Origin: Rhizobium sp. SL86
GTDB lineage: Bacteria; Pseudomonadota; Alphaproteobacteria; Rhizobiales; Rhizobiaceae
Length of the DNA stretch: 64,000 bases
Direction of reading: 5' to 3'
Assembly (NCBI RefSeq): GCF_026672545.1
Contig: NZ_JAPPRJ010000001.1
Span: forward strand, 186,001-250,000
Position numbers and translations under genes: made by a program. The notes beneath the pieces are model-generated. The model did not search any database. It was not told the DNA's origin and saw only the letters and a program-made list of their open reading frames with translations. Positions 26,850 through 35,896 of the stretch are shown piece after piece. How positions within the stretch are numbered: the first letter of the stretch is position 1; each line of letters begins with the position of its first letter.

Positions 26850-29561
26850 ATGCTCGAACTCCTTCTCCTGATATCCGTCTTCGCCCTCTTCCTCTGGCAC
26901 AGAAAACTCTCCGATCGGGTCCGGTCGCTGGAAAGCACCGTCCAATCGCTCCGCCAACAGATCGAGACGGGTGCGCCGCCGACCCTTTCGGCAACGGAAA
27001 CCGCGACCGCAGAGGCTGAGGTCGAGGCGGCGGCAGGCACGCCGCAGGACGCGGACCTGGCCGCGATACAGGAGGCGACGCGGGACATGGTGCACGATCC
27101 GGCACCGACCGCCACCGATGAGACGGCGGCAGCCCAGCCGAAACCGCAGGAAAGTTTCGAAAGCCGGTTCGGGGCGCGCTGGAGTGTCTGGGTCGGCGGC
27201 CTGGCGCTGGCGCTCGGCGGCATCTTCCTCGTGCGCTATTCGATCGATGCCGGACTTCTGGGCCCCGCGGCGCGGCTGGTGCTTGCCACCCTGTTCGGCC
27301 TGCTGCTTGCAGGCGCCGGCGAAGTGCTGCGGCGCGGTGCGCTTCCCCGCCTGCCGAAAGCTTATACGGGCGCGATGATCCCGGGCGTGCTGACGGCCGC
27401 CGCCAGCATCACGCTGATCGCCACCACCTATACCGCCTACGGCGTCTACGGTTTCATCGGCGCGACACCGGCCTTCCTCCTTCTCGCGCTCGTATCGCTT
27501 GCAACACTGGCGCTTTCGCTGCTGCACGGGCAGGCCTTGGCGGGGCTTGGGCTTGCGGCCTCGCTTGTCACGCCGGCGCTCGTTGCCTCCGATGCGCCCA
27601 ACATCACCTTCCTGTTCGGTTTTCTGTCGCTCGTCTGGCTGGCCGCTGCCGGTGCCGCCCGCATCCGCCGCTGGCATGTGCTGCCAGTGCTGTCCAATCT
27701 CGGACTCACCCTCTGGGTGATCGCCTATGCCGTCAGCACCGATCTCCTCGACCCCGTGCCGCCCGGTGTCGCGCTCCTGGTGCTGATTGCCGGCACCGCC
27801 TTCCTTTGGCCGGGCCGTGGCTTCGAAACGGTGGACGGGGTCGAAGACGAGACACGCGACGGCTGGCGCCGTCTGCGGGCGCTTCTCGGACGCCGCCCCC
27901 GCGCCATCCTCTGGTCGGCCTCCCTCTCGGTCTTCTTCGGCATGCTCTGCCTGAGCGTCGTAGAAACACCCGCCGTCACCCACCCTGCCTTGATGCTGAC
28001 GGCGGTGGCCGGCGCGCTGGCAGGACTTGGCGCCGGGCGCCGTGCCGGCGCCATTCCGGCCCTCCTCGCCGCATTGACGGCTGTGCTCAGCACCGGCCTG
28101 ATTGCCCTGTCGCAGATGACCGTCGTCTCCCAGGTGACGACGCCAGAGGCTGCCGGCCTTCTTTCCGGTATCGGCCCCTTCGTCCTCGGCGCGTTGACCC
28201 TCGGAGCGATCTTCACGCTCTGCGGACTCGCCTTTCTTCACCACAAGGCTGCAGAGGATCCGGATTTCGGTGCGCTCTGGGCGCTGCTTGCCTCCGCCGT
28301 GCCGGTCAGCCTTGCCACCATCACCTTCCTCAACGAAGGCACACTCGGCCGCGACTGGCTGCATGGCCTCTACGGGCTTTTGATCGGCGCCGCCCTTCTC
28401 GCGACGGTCGAACGGCTGGAGCGCCGGGGCCGGATGCCGGCGCTCGCAGCAGACCTGCTGTTGCTCGGCGCCTTTGCCGCCTTTACCTTCGGTCTGCATG
28501 CCCTGACGCACGGGCTCGCTACGACGCTCTGCGTTGCCGTTCTCGGTTTCGCCTTCGTGCTCGCCACCCGCCTGCGACCCTGGCGCGGCCTGCCCTGGGT
28601 CATGGTTCTCGCGGCGATCGTCATCGGCGCACGGATCGCCTGGGAACCGACCATCGTCGGGCCGGACGTGCTGGGCAAAACGCCGGTGTTCAACGCGCTG
28701 TTGGCCGGTTACGGCATTCCAGCCGCCCTGCTGATCGCCTCCGCGTGGCTGCTGCGCAACTGGCCGGGTCGGCGGCTGCTCGATGCGCTACAGGGCCTTG
28801 CGGCGCTGGCGGGCCTGCTCGCCGTGTCGATCCTCATCCGCCATGCGATGAATGGCGGCGTGCTGGATGACAGCGTGCCGACGCTTGGCGAACAATCGAC
28901 CTACACGCTGCTTCTGATCGGCCTCTCCGGCATCCTGATGACGCTCGATACGAAGGCCCCGAGCCTCACCTTCCGGTACGGATCGATGATCGCCGGGATC
29001 TTCGCGACCCTCAACATCCTCTCGGCGCATCTCCTCGTGCTGAACCCGTTTTTCTCCAATGAGAATGTCGGCACCTGGCCCATCCTCAACCTGCTTTTGC
29101 CCGGTTACCTGTTGCCGGCGCTCGGTTATGCCGGCCTTGCCCTGTACGCCCGCGACCGGCGGCCGAAACCCTATGTCATCCTGCTGGCGCTGACCGGTGC
29201 CGTGCTGGCCTTCGTCTGGGCCACATTGTCTGTCCGCTGGTTCTGGCAGGGCCCGCATATCGGCGACTGGAAGGGTTTCCTGCCGGCCGAAACCTATACC
29301 TATTCGGTCGTCTGGCTGCTGATCGGCGTCGGCCTGCTTGCGCTCGGCTCCCGACTCGATGCACGCAGTCTGCGTCTCGCATCCGCGGGACTGGTGCTGA
29401 TCTCCGTCTGCAAGGTCTTCCTGATCGACATGGCGAACCTGGAAGGCATTCTGCGCGCCCTCTCCTTCATCGGACTTGGCGGCGTGCTGATCGGCATCGG
29501 ATTGTTTTACCAGCGCATTCTGGCGCGTTCCAACGAGGCGGCACCGCCCGCCGGAGACTGA
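26850..29561 (+). CDS. DUF2339 multi-span membrane protein
   Basis: This 903-residue protein starts with a membrane anchor (LELLLLISVFALFLWHRKL) and a short coiled coil (DRVRSLESTVQSLRQQIE). A variable acidic linker leads into the DUF2339 core, which opens with FGARWSVWVGGLALALGGIFLVRYS near residue 110. More than twenty hydrophobic segments fill the rest. Function unknown. The HD-domain gene begins two bases after its stop, and a MOSC gene follows, suggesting one transcript. Confidence 0.88.
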   Translation: MLELLLLISVFALFLWHRKLSDRVRSLESTVQSLRQQIETGAPPTLSATETATAEAEVEAAAGTPQDADLAAIQEATRDMVHDPAPTATDETAAAQPKPQESFESRFGARWSVWVGGLALALGGIFLVRYSIDAGLLGPAARLVLATLFGLLLAGAGEVLRRGALPRLPKAYTGAMIPGVLTAAASITLIATTYTAYGVYGFIGATPAFLLLALVSLATLALSLLHGQALAGLGLAASLVTPALVASDAPNITFLFGFLSLVWLAAAGAARIRRWHVLPVLSNLGLTLWVIAYAVSTDLLDPVPPGVALLVLIAGTAFLWPGRGFETVDGVEDETRDGWRRLRALLGRRPRAILWSASLSVFFGMLCLSVVETPAVTHPALMLTAVAGALAGLGAGRRAGAIPALLAALTAVLSTGLIALSQMTVVSQVTTPEAAGLLSGIGPFVLGALTLGAIFTLCGLAFLHHKAAEDPDFGALWALLASAVPVSLATITFLNEGTLGRDWLHGLYGLLIGAALLATVERLERRGRMPALAADLLLLGAFAAFTFGLHALTHGLATTLCVAVLGFAFVLATRLRPWRGLPWVMVLAAIVIGARIAWEPTIVGPDVLGKTPVFNALLAGYGIPAALLIASAWLLRNWPGRRLLDALQGLAALAGLLAVSILIRHAMNGGVLDDSVPTLGEQSTYTLLLIGLSGILMTLDTKAPSLTFRYGSMIAGIFATLNILSAHLLVLNPFFSNENVGTWPILNLLLPGYLLPALGYAGLALYARDRRPKPYVILLALTGAVLAFVWATLSVRWFWQGPHIGDWKGFLPAETYTYSVVWLLIGVGLLALGSRLDARSLRLASAGLVLISVCKVFLIDMANLEGILRALSFIGLGGVLIGIGLFYQRILARSNEAAPPAGD

Positions 29562-29563
29562 CC

Positions 29564-30217
29564 GTGACTGACAACGACATCGCCGCCGGCTTTCACCCTT
29601 TCGAGGCGCTGGCCGAAACACTTCTGCCGCATGCCGTGGAGGGTGATGACGGGGCGCATGACGTGGCCCACCTGCTGCGCGTCTTCCACAATGCCCAGCG
29701 CATCCAGGCGGCGGAAGGTGGCGACGGCCAGGTGATTGCCGCCGCCGTGTTGCTGCATGACTGCGTCTCGCTGCCGAAGAACCATCCGCAGCGGGCGCAA
29801 TCCTCCAGGCTTGCGGCGGAAAAGGCCTCGGGGATCCTCACCGGGCTCGGCTGGACGGCGGAGACGGTCGAAGCGGTTGCCCATGCCATTCTCAGCCACA
29901 GCTTTTCCGCCGGGCTTCTGCCGGAGACCCTGGAGGCGAAAATCCTGCAGGATGCCGACCGGCTGGATTCGCTCGGCGCAATCGGCATTGCCCGTACCTT
30001 CTACACGGCGGGACGTATGGGATCGAAACTTTATCATGCGACGGATCCGCAAGCCGCCTCGCGTGACCTTGACGACCGGACCTATGCCATCGATCACTTT
30101 GAGGCGAAGCTACTGAAACTGGCGGACGGCTTCCAGACCGCGACCGGCAGGCAACTTGCCGGCGAACGGCACCGCCGGCTGGCAGAGTTTCGCGACCTGT
30201 TTTTCGATGAGCTCTGA
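29564..30217 (+). CDS. HD-domain phosphohydrolase (YedJ-like)
   Basis: This 217-residue HD-superfamily protein has the metal-binding order H in DGAHDVAHLLRVFHNA, HD in LLHDCVSLPKNHP, H in ILSHSFSAG and D in LQDADRLDSLGAIGIAR. This arrangement fits the YedJ-like group of predicted hydrolases, substrate unknown. The start is GTG at 29564, after CCGGAGA and two bases past the DUF2339 stop. The MOSC gene follows after nine bases. Confidence 0.87.
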   Translation: MTDNDIAAGFHPFEALAETLLPHAVEGDDGAHDVAHLLRVFHNAQRIQAAEGGDGQVIAAAVLLHDCVSLPKNHPQRAQSSRLAAEKASGILTGLGWTAETVEAVAHAILSHSFSAGLLPETLEAKILQDADRLDSLGAIGIARTFYTAGRMGSKLYHATDPQAASRDLDDRTYAIDHFEAKLLKLADGFQTATGRQLAGERHRRLAEFRDLFFDEL

Positions 30218-30226
30218 GGGATTTTT

Positions 30227-31069
30227 ATGCGCATCGCCGGCCTCAACATCTTTCCCTTGAAAAGTGCGCGCGGCATTGCGCTCGACGAAAGCCCGATCGA
30301 CGCGATGGGGCTTTCCGGCGACCGGCGCTGGATGCTGACCAATCCGGACGGCTATTTCATCACCCAGCGGGAGATGCCGGCACTGGCCCGCCTCCTGGTC
30401 AACCCGACGGATACGGGACTTTCGCTTTCGATGAACGGTGAGGGTCTGACCGCCGCCTTTCCGGCACCCGACCGCCGCCAGCAGGTGGTGGTGTGGAAGT
30501 CCTCGGTCGATGCGGCGCTTGCCGATGATGCGGTCAATGCGACGCTGTCGAAATGGCTGGAGCGGGACGTGCGGCTTGTCTTCTTCGATGTGCAGGCACG
30601 CCGCACGGCGAGCGCCGAATGGGCCGGCAGCGACTCACCCGTTGCCTTCGGCGACGGTTACCAGGTGCTCGTCACCACCACCGGATCGCTCGCCGCGCTC
30701 AATGCCGACATGGCAGCCCATGGCGAGGCGCCGGTCGGCATGGATCGTTTTCGTGCCAACATCGTTCTCGACCACGACGAGGCTTTTGCCGAGGACGGCT
30801 GGACTTCCATCGCGATCGGGGACGTCGTGCTCGATCTCGTCAAACCCTGTGCCCGCTGCATCATGACGACGCAGGATCAGGAGACCGGGTCGCGCGAGGG
30901 CGCAAACCCGATGCCGGCCATGGGCCGCATCCGCATGTCGGCGGATCGCCGGGTGCCGGGTCCCCTCTTCGGCTGGAATGCGGTGCCGCGTGGTGCTGGC
31001 CTGTTGCGGGTCGGCGATGCGGCGCAGGTGATCGGCGAAAGAGAGCCCTGGGCGATCAAACGTCGCTGA
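30227..31069 (+). CDS. MOSC-domain protein (YcbX/mARC-like)
   Basis: This 280-residue protein has an N-terminal MOSC beta-barrel (IAGLNIFPLKSARGIAL, then GDRRWMLTNPDG) and the C-terminal MOSC domain. The core includes DRFRANIVLDHDEAF and VKPCARCIMTTQDQETG, whose first cysteine is the likely molybdenum ligand. Relatives reduce N-hydroxylated bases. Unlike E. coli YcbX it has no fused ferredoxin domain, so a separate electron donor would be needed. A DMT permease follows. Confidence 0.88.
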   Translation: MRIAGLNIFPLKSARGIALDESPIDAMGLSGDRRWMLTNPDGYFITQREMPALARLLVNPTDTGLSLSMNGEGLTAAFPAPDRRQQVVVWKSSVDAALADDAVNATLSKWLERDVRLVFFDVQARRTASAEWAGSDSPVAFGDGYQVLVTTTGSLAALNADMAAHGEAPVGMDRFRANIVLDHDEAFAEDGWTSIAIGDVVLDLVKPCARCIMTTQDQETGSREGANPMPAMGRIRMSADRRVPGPLFGWNAVPRGAGLLRVGDAAQVIGEREPWAIKRR

Positions 31070-31083
31070 CGCGAGAGCGTGCT

Positions 31084-31103
31084 CCGCAGGACGGCTCCTG
31101 CGG
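31084..31103. other. Stem-loop between MOSC and DMT genes
   Basis: An 8-bp perfect inverted repeat, CCGCAGGA and TCCTGCGG, with a four-base loop lies 15 bases after the MOSC stop. No T-run follows, so it may be a processing or attenuation element rather than a terminator. Confidence 0.4.
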
Positions 31104-31162
31104 CGCACAGACCTTTGCGGCTGGCCTTCCGCCAGCCGGCCCAACAGTTCAGAGATGCCTTG

Positions 31163-32035
31163 ATGACCGGAAAAACCCGCGGCCTTGCCTTTGCCCTGTC
31201 AGCCGTGACGATTTTTGCCGGGCAGGACGTTATCTCGAAACATCTCGGCATTCATTATCCGCCGATCTTCATCGTGATGCTGCGCTACTGGGCCTTTGCC
31301 GCCTTCGTGCTCTTGCTTGCCGCGCGGTCGCAAGGCGGGCTTGCCGGTGCGGCACGGACCTCGCGCCCGGTGCTGCAAATCGCCCGCGGGGTGATCCTCG
31401 TCGTGCAGATCGTCATCGCCGTTCATTCCTTCGCACTCGTCGGCCTTTCCCAGACCCAGTCGATCTTTGCCGCGACGCCGCTCTTTGTTGCCGCCCTGTC
31501 GGTACCGCTGCTTGGCGAGCGGGTGGGCTGGCGGCGCTGGACGGCGATCGCCATCGGCCTGTTCGGCGTGCTGATGATCATCAACCCCTCCACCGACAGG
31601 CTGGACCTCGCCTTGCTGCTGCCGATCGCCGGCTCGGTGATTTTTGCCCTTTACGCCATCACCACCCGGCTCGCGAGCCGCAGCGACAGCGCGATGACCA
31701 GCTTCTTTTACACCGGGGTCGCCGGCGCCGCCGCCATCACCTTTGTCGGCCCCTTTTTCTGGACACCTCTGGCGCCGATGGACTGGATCTGGATGGCAGC
31801 CCTCTGCTGCACCGGCATCAGCGGTCATTACCTGCTCATCCGCGCCTATGACCTCGTCGATGCGGTGACCGTCCAGCAGATCACCTATGTCCAGATCGTC
31901 CTCGTCTGCATTCTGGGCGTGCTGGTCTATGGGGAAGTCGTGACCCTCAACATGATCACCGGCGCCTTCCTGGTGATCTCCGCCGGCCTCTTTACCATCT
32001 GGCGCGAAAGCAGAAAGGCCCGCGCCCGCAGTTGA
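31163..32035 (+). CDS. DMT-family (EamA) permease
   Basis: This 290-residue inner-membrane protein has ten predicted helices in two EamA repeats. Motifs typical of the family are FALVGLSQTQSIFAATPLFV at the end of the first repeat and a second conserved stretch near HYLLIRAYDLVDAVTVQQITYVQ. Substrate unknown. The frame is open upstream to 31079, but ATG 31163 starts the first helix after a short polar MTGKTRG. Confidence 0.87.
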   Translation: MTGKTRGLAFALSAVTIFAGQDVISKHLGIHYPPIFIVMLRYWAFAAFVLLLAARSQGGLAGAARTSRPVLQIARGVILVVQIVIAVHSFALVGLSQTQSIFAATPLFVAALSVPLLGERVGWRRWTAIAIGLFGVLMIINPSTDRLDLALLLPIAGSVIFALYAITTRLASRSDSAMTSFFYTGVAGAAAITFVGPFFWTPLAPMDWIWMAALCCTGISGHYLLIRAYDLVDAVTVQQITYVQIVLVCILGVLVYGEVVTLNMITGAFLVISAGLFTIWRESRKARARS

Positions 32036-32088
32036 ATCGCCCGGTTTGCGGCCTCCCGTCAGCAAAATTCGCGCGCAAACGCCTCCGT

Positions 32089-32103
32089 TTAAGTGAGCAT
32101 TAA
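32089..32103. promoter_or_regulatory. CtrA-type box upstream of orphan flagellin
   Basis: TTAAG-TGAGCA-TTAAG has both TTAA cores and the seven-base spacing of a CtrA site. It lies 114 bases before the flagellin start, in the only promoter region available to that gene. CtrA controls flagellar genes in several alphaproteobacteria, which makes a role plausible; binding is not shown. Confidence 0.5.
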
Positions 32104-32216
32104 GGTTAGCAGGGTTTAAATGCCGTCCAGGAGGGAATGGTTGGCGCTAACCATGTTTTTTAAGCGTCGCGTTCGTTCCGGCGTGTGTGTTTCGTGTATT
32201 CCGGGTAGTGCGTATC

Positions 32217-33188
32217 ATGACGAGTATTATGACGAACGTCGGCGCCTTGGCGGCGTTATCGACGCTGCGTGACATCAGTGAGGCCCGCGAGATTGCCGAG
32301 GGACGGATGTCGACGGGTCAGCGCGTGGGGCAGGCTTCCCAGAACGCGGCATATTGGTCGATCGCCGCAACCATGCGATCCGACGACAAGGCTCTCTCTG
32401 CCGTTCAGGATGCCCTCAATCTTGGGTCTGCCACCGTGGAAGTGGCCTATCAGGGCCTGTCTTCCGCCATCGATGTCGTGGACGAAATCAAGGCGAAACT
32501 GGTGGCCGCCAGCGAACCGGGCGTCGACCGGGACAAGGTCAACAAGGAAATCGAACAGCTGAAGGGACAACTGGAGTCGATTGCCAGCTCGGCAAGCTTC
32601 AACGGCGTCAACTGGCTGCAGATCAGCGAAGGCTCCGACACGACGGCGCAGGTCGCCGCCTCCTTCTATCGAGACCTCAACGGCGGCGTTTATATGGAGA
32701 CCATCGAGACGGATCTCTGGTCCAGCGCCGGCGGCTCGATCAGCCCGCTGATCGACACCCGGGCCAACGCCACCAATGGCGAAGCCGGCATTCTGACCAG
32801 CACCCGTTTTGCCACCGAAGCCGGATCGACCACGGCCTATGTTCTGGTGCTCAACGACAGCAATGACGGGGCAACCGAGATCATTCTCGACGAGACCACC
32901 ACCGATGAACAGCTCGACGACATGATCGCGACAGTGGATGGCATGCTGCAGATGATGGCCGATTCCGGCGCCACCTTCGGCTCGATCCAATCCCGCATTT
33001 CGCTGCAGACGGAGTTCATGGGCAAATTGCGCGACTGGATGGCGGACGGCATCGGCACGCTGGTCGATGCGGACATGGACGAAGAGGCCACCCGCATCAA
33101 GGCACTCGACGTGCAGGAACAACTGGCGATCCAGGCGCTGTCGATCGCCAACAACCAGCCGCAGTCGATCCTCTCGCTGTTCAACTGA
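32217..33188 (+). CDS. Flagellin, orphan copy
   Basis: This 323-residue filament subunit is secreted by the flagellar type III system. The conserved N-terminal coiled-coil domain begins MTSIMTNVGALAALSTLR and includes RVGQASQNAAYWSIAATMRSD. The conserved C-terminal domain is FMGKLRDWMADGIGTLVDADM to ALSIANNQPQSILSLF. The middle (about 150-235) is variable, as in all flagellins. No other flagellar gene is in the window, so this is a satellite copy outside the main cluster. ATG 32217 is preferred because rhizobial flagellins start MTSI; the ribosome site is weak. Confidence 0.93.
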   Translation: MTSIMTNVGALAALSTLRDISEAREIAEGRMSTGQRVGQASQNAAYWSIAATMRSDDKALSAVQDALNLGSATVEVAYQGLSSAIDVVDEIKAKLVAASEPGVDRDKVNKEIEQLKGQLESIASSASFNGVNWLQISEGSDTTAQVAASFYRDLNGGVYMETIETDLWSSAGGSISPLIDTRANATNGEAGILTSTRFATEAGSTTAYVLVLNDSNDGATEIILDETTTDEQLDDMIATVDGMLQMMADSGATFGSIQSRISLQTEFMGKLRDWMADGIGTLVDADMDEEATRIKALDVQEQLAIQALSIANNQPQSILSLFN

Positions 33189-33213
33189 CGAGAGGCCGAC
33201 GGATCGACCACAG

Positions 33214-33235
33214 GGGCGGCCGGCAGGCCGCCCCA
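33214..33235 (+). terminator. GC-rich stem-loop after flagellin
   Basis: A perfect 9-bp stem, GGGGCGGCC and GGCCGCCCC, with loop GGCA lies 25 bases after the flagellin stop. It is very stable, but the next bases (ATGATCCATC) lack a T-run, so termination strength is uncertain. Confidence 0.5.
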
Positions 33236-33330
33236 TGATCCATCAATCTCTCTGATCCTTTGCTCACATAAACACGTTTGGTTTCCGGCAGGGGGCGGTT
33301 ATTCTGCGCCATCACCCGGAGATCGCTGCC

Positions 33331-34563
33331 ATGAATCCCGCTCCCGCCACCGCCACCCGCCCGATGCCCTGGACGATCATCACCTGCGGCTCGCTGATCG
33401 TTCTTCTGGTCTTCGGCCCGCGTTCGGCCATGGGCTTCTTCCAGCTGCCGATGCTCTCGGAAACGGGCTGGGACCGCTCGACCTTCGGGCTGGCCATGGC
33501 CTTCCAGAACCTGTTCTGGGGCATGAGCCAGCCAATCTTCGGCGCCATGGCCGACAAATACGGCACCGGTCGGGTGCTGGTAATGTCGGGGCTTCTTTAT
33601 GCGGCAGGCCTTGCGGTGATGGCCTTTGCGGCAGCGCCTCTGTGGCTGCATGTGGGCGGCGGCATCCTCGTCGGCATGGGCATCGGTGCCGGCTCCTTCA
33701 GCGTCGTCCTCTCCGCCTTTGCAAGGCATGTCACGCCCGAACAGCGCTCGATGGCCTTTGGCATTGGCACGGCTGCGGGCTCTGCCGGCATGTTCCTGTT
33801 TGCCCCCGTCAGCCAGGCGCTGATCAGCCTCTACGGCTGGTCCGACAGCCTGGTCATCATGGGCGCCATGATGCTGGCGGTTCCGCTGCTTGCCTTCCCC
33901 TTGCGTGGCAATTCGCGCTCCGGCAGCCAGAATGCGGCGGCCTTCCAGCAGAGTGCCGGCGAAGCGCTGCGTGAGGCCTTCGGCCACAAGAGTTATGTGC
34001 TGCTGGTGACCGGCTTCTTCGTCTGCGGTTATCAGGTCGCCTTCATCACCGCGCATTTTCCGGCCTATCTCGGCGATATCGGCATCGATGCGCGTTATGC
34101 GGTGATCGCCATGGCCTGCATCGGTTTCTTCAACATCATCGGTTCGCTGGCAGCCGGCGTCATTGGCCAGCGGTATTCGAAACCCTATTTCCTGGCGCTG
34201 ATCTACATCGCCCGTTCGGTGGTCGTCACCGCCTTCCTGCTCCTGCCGCAGACACCGGCCACTGTGATCATCTTTGCCGTTCTGATGGGGCTATTGTGGC
34301 TTTCCACCGTGCCGCCGACCAATGCGCTGGTCGCCATCATGTTCGGCACGCGCCACCTCGGCCTGCTGGGCGGCATGGTCTTCCTCACCCACCAGATCGG
34401 CTCCTTCCTCGGCGTGTGGATGGGTGGTTACCTCTACGACCATTTCGGCTCCTACGATCCGGTCTGGTGGCTGGGCGTGGCGCTCGGCATCTTTGCCGCC
34501 ATCGTGCATTGGCCGATCGTCGAAAAGCCGGTGCAGCGACCGCTGGTGCCGGCCGCGGCTTAA
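33331..34563 (+). CDS. MFS transporter
   Basis: This 410-residue carrier has twelve predicted helices. The loop 2-3 signature appears as GAMADKYGTGRVLVMSGLLY. The N-terminus (GPRSAMGFFQLPMLSETGWDRSTFGLAMA) resembles the monocarboxylate/oxalate-formate antiporter-like group, but the substrate is not determinable. ATG 33331 follows CCGGAGATC. It converges on recO with a six-base gap and has its own promoter region after the flagellin stem-loop. Confidence 0.87.
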   Translation: MNPAPATATRPMPWTIITCGSLIVLLVFGPRSAMGFFQLPMLSETGWDRSTFGLAMAFQNLFWGMSQPIFGAMADKYGTGRVLVMSGLLYAAGLAVMAFAAAPLWLHVGGGILVGMGIGAGSFSVVLSAFARHVTPEQRSMAFGIGTAAGSAGMFLFAPVSQALISLYGWSDSLVIMGAMMLAVPLLAFPLRGNSRSGSQNAAAFQQSAGEALREAFGHKSYVLLVTGFFVCGYQVAFITAHFPAYLGDIGIDARYAVIAMACIGFFNIIGSLAAGVIGQRYSKPYFLALIYIARSVVVTAFLLLPQTPATVIIFAVLMGLLWLSTVPPTNALVAIMFGTRHLGLLGGMVFLTHQIGSFLGVWMGGYLYDHFGSYDPVWWLGVALGIFAAIVHWPIVEKPVQRPLVPAAA

Positions 34564-34569
34564 AAAAGC

Positions 34570-35334
34570 TCAACCGATCCTGCGATCGTCCGGCTGGCCC
34601 TCCAGCCGCAGCATGGCCTTCAGCGCCGCCTGGACAAAACCGTCACGGGCGGCGTTTTCGGTGAGGCCGCGCGGCTCGTAGACATGCCGATGCAAAAAGA
34701 AACCGCTCAACCGGAAGGCCGCCATCAGGCTCTCGCGGCTGGCTCCGATCGACGTTTCCGGGGCGAGAAATCCCGGCAGTGCCAGCAGCCGGTCGGCATA
34801 AGGCGCGCCTGCCTCGCGGCAGACAGCCCGGCCGCTTTTCGGCGAGACGTAGATCAGGTCATCACGCCGCCCCGTCGCGGCGCATTCGGTGAGATCCAGC
34901 CCGAAACCGAGATCGTTCAGAACGGCGAGTTCGAAACGCACGAAAAGTTCGCCGGCGCCGGCCGGATCGTCCATGTGGTCGAGAATGACATCCAGCGCCT
35001 CGAAGAGATGCGGATGCGGATCGCGCTCCGGCAGAAGCCGCAGCAGCGCGCCCATGGCCTGTACGCCGTAGACCGAGGTCGCATGCTCCATCAGGCGTGC
35101 GGCGCGCAGTTCCAGCGGTTCCAGCTTGTAATCGCCGAGATGTTCGTCGAGACGCGCGCGCCAGACAGCCTCGACGCGATTGCCCGGCTGCAGCACCGGC
35201 TGCATGCTGCGCGAACGGCCACCGCGCACCAGTCCCAGATGGCGGCCACGTTCCCGCGTCATCAGTTCCGCCACGACGCTGGTTTCGCCATGGCGGCGAA
35301 CGCCGATCACGATGCCTTCATCCTGCCACTGCAT
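34570..35334 (-). CDS. recO: DNA repair protein RecO
   Basis: RecO loads RecA in the RecFOR recombination pathway. The 254-residue protein has an N-terminal OB fold ([31 protein letters not shown]) and a helical C-terminal domain ([28 protein letters not shown]). The family zinc cysteines are partly lost: only C in LTECAATG and in AVCREAG remain. It sits near era and rnc, as in other Rhizobiales, but a small plus-strand gene interrupts the run. Confidence 0.92.
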   Translation of the reverse strand: MQWQDEGIVIGVRRHGETSVVAELMTRERGRHLGLVRGGRSRSMQPVLQPGNRVEAVWRARLDEHLGDYKLEPLELRAARLMEHATSVYGVQAMGALLRLLPERDPHPHLFEALDVILDHMDDPAGAGELFVRFELAVLNDLGFGLDLTECAATGRRDDLIYVSPKSGRAVCREAGAPYADRLLALPGFLAPETSIGASRESLMAAFRLSGFFLHRHVYEPRGLTENAARDGFVQAALKAMLRLEGQPDDRRIG

Positions 35335-35494
35335 GGCGCCTGCTCATCTTCTGCCTGAGAATCAAGTCTATCCGATAACCGCTTGCGGCAGAATCGCTTT
35401 CTCTTGCTACGGCGTACCGAAAAGGATGCGTCCGGGGGAACCAAAACCGTCGCCGGCGTGTTCCCAGCGCGGAAAAACACACCGGGGAGTCATC

Positions 35495-35890
35495 ATGCGC
35501 CATCTTCTGTTTGCCGCAAGCCTTGCCATTCCGGCGGCCCTCATCGCGGCTGCCAACGCCAGTTCGGCCGCTGCCCAGTCGCCGGGGATCGAACAGGCCT
35601 GCATGGCCGTCGCCAAACACTTTTTGCTGGCGCCGGTCCTGAAGACGGGCATCGTGCAGTCCTTCCCGGAGCTCGATCCGCCCGGTGCGCGGCTCACCTA
35701 TTCGACACGCGAGAACCCGCAACCGACCGATTTCAACAATGTCATCGAATGCGAGTTCGGCAAGGCCCAGCCACCGTTCGGGCTGGTGCGCTTCTGTGTG
35801 TCCGACACCTGTTATTCGCCGACGGAAGACGAACCGGAGCGGCAGCGCCGGTTCCAGGAGGTGAAGGCGCTGATGGACCGCCAGAAATAG
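35495..35890 (+). CDS. Small exported protein of unknown function
   Basis: This 131-residue product starts with a signal peptide (RHLLFAASLAIPAALIAAANASSAAAQ). The mature part has four cysteines and the segments GIVQSFPELDPPGARLTY and VIECEFGKAQPPFGLVRFCVSDTCYSP. I do not recognise a family. The longer open frame from 35180 overlaps recO antisense and is not used; ATG 35495 follows CGGGGAG. It converges on era with six bases between stops. Confidence 0.75.
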   Translation: MRHLLFAASLAIPAALIAAANASSAAAQSPGIEQACMAVAKHFLLAPVLKTGIVQSFPELDPPGARLTYSTRENPQPTDFNNVIECEFGKAQPPFGLVRFCVSDTCYSPTEDEPERQRRFQEVKALMDRQK

Positions 35891-35896
35891 GCGACC

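Noticed and set aside
34684..35358. Plus-strand frames across recO
   Set aside because: Antisense shadows of a clear RecO; the only supported plus-strand gene nearby starts at 35495.
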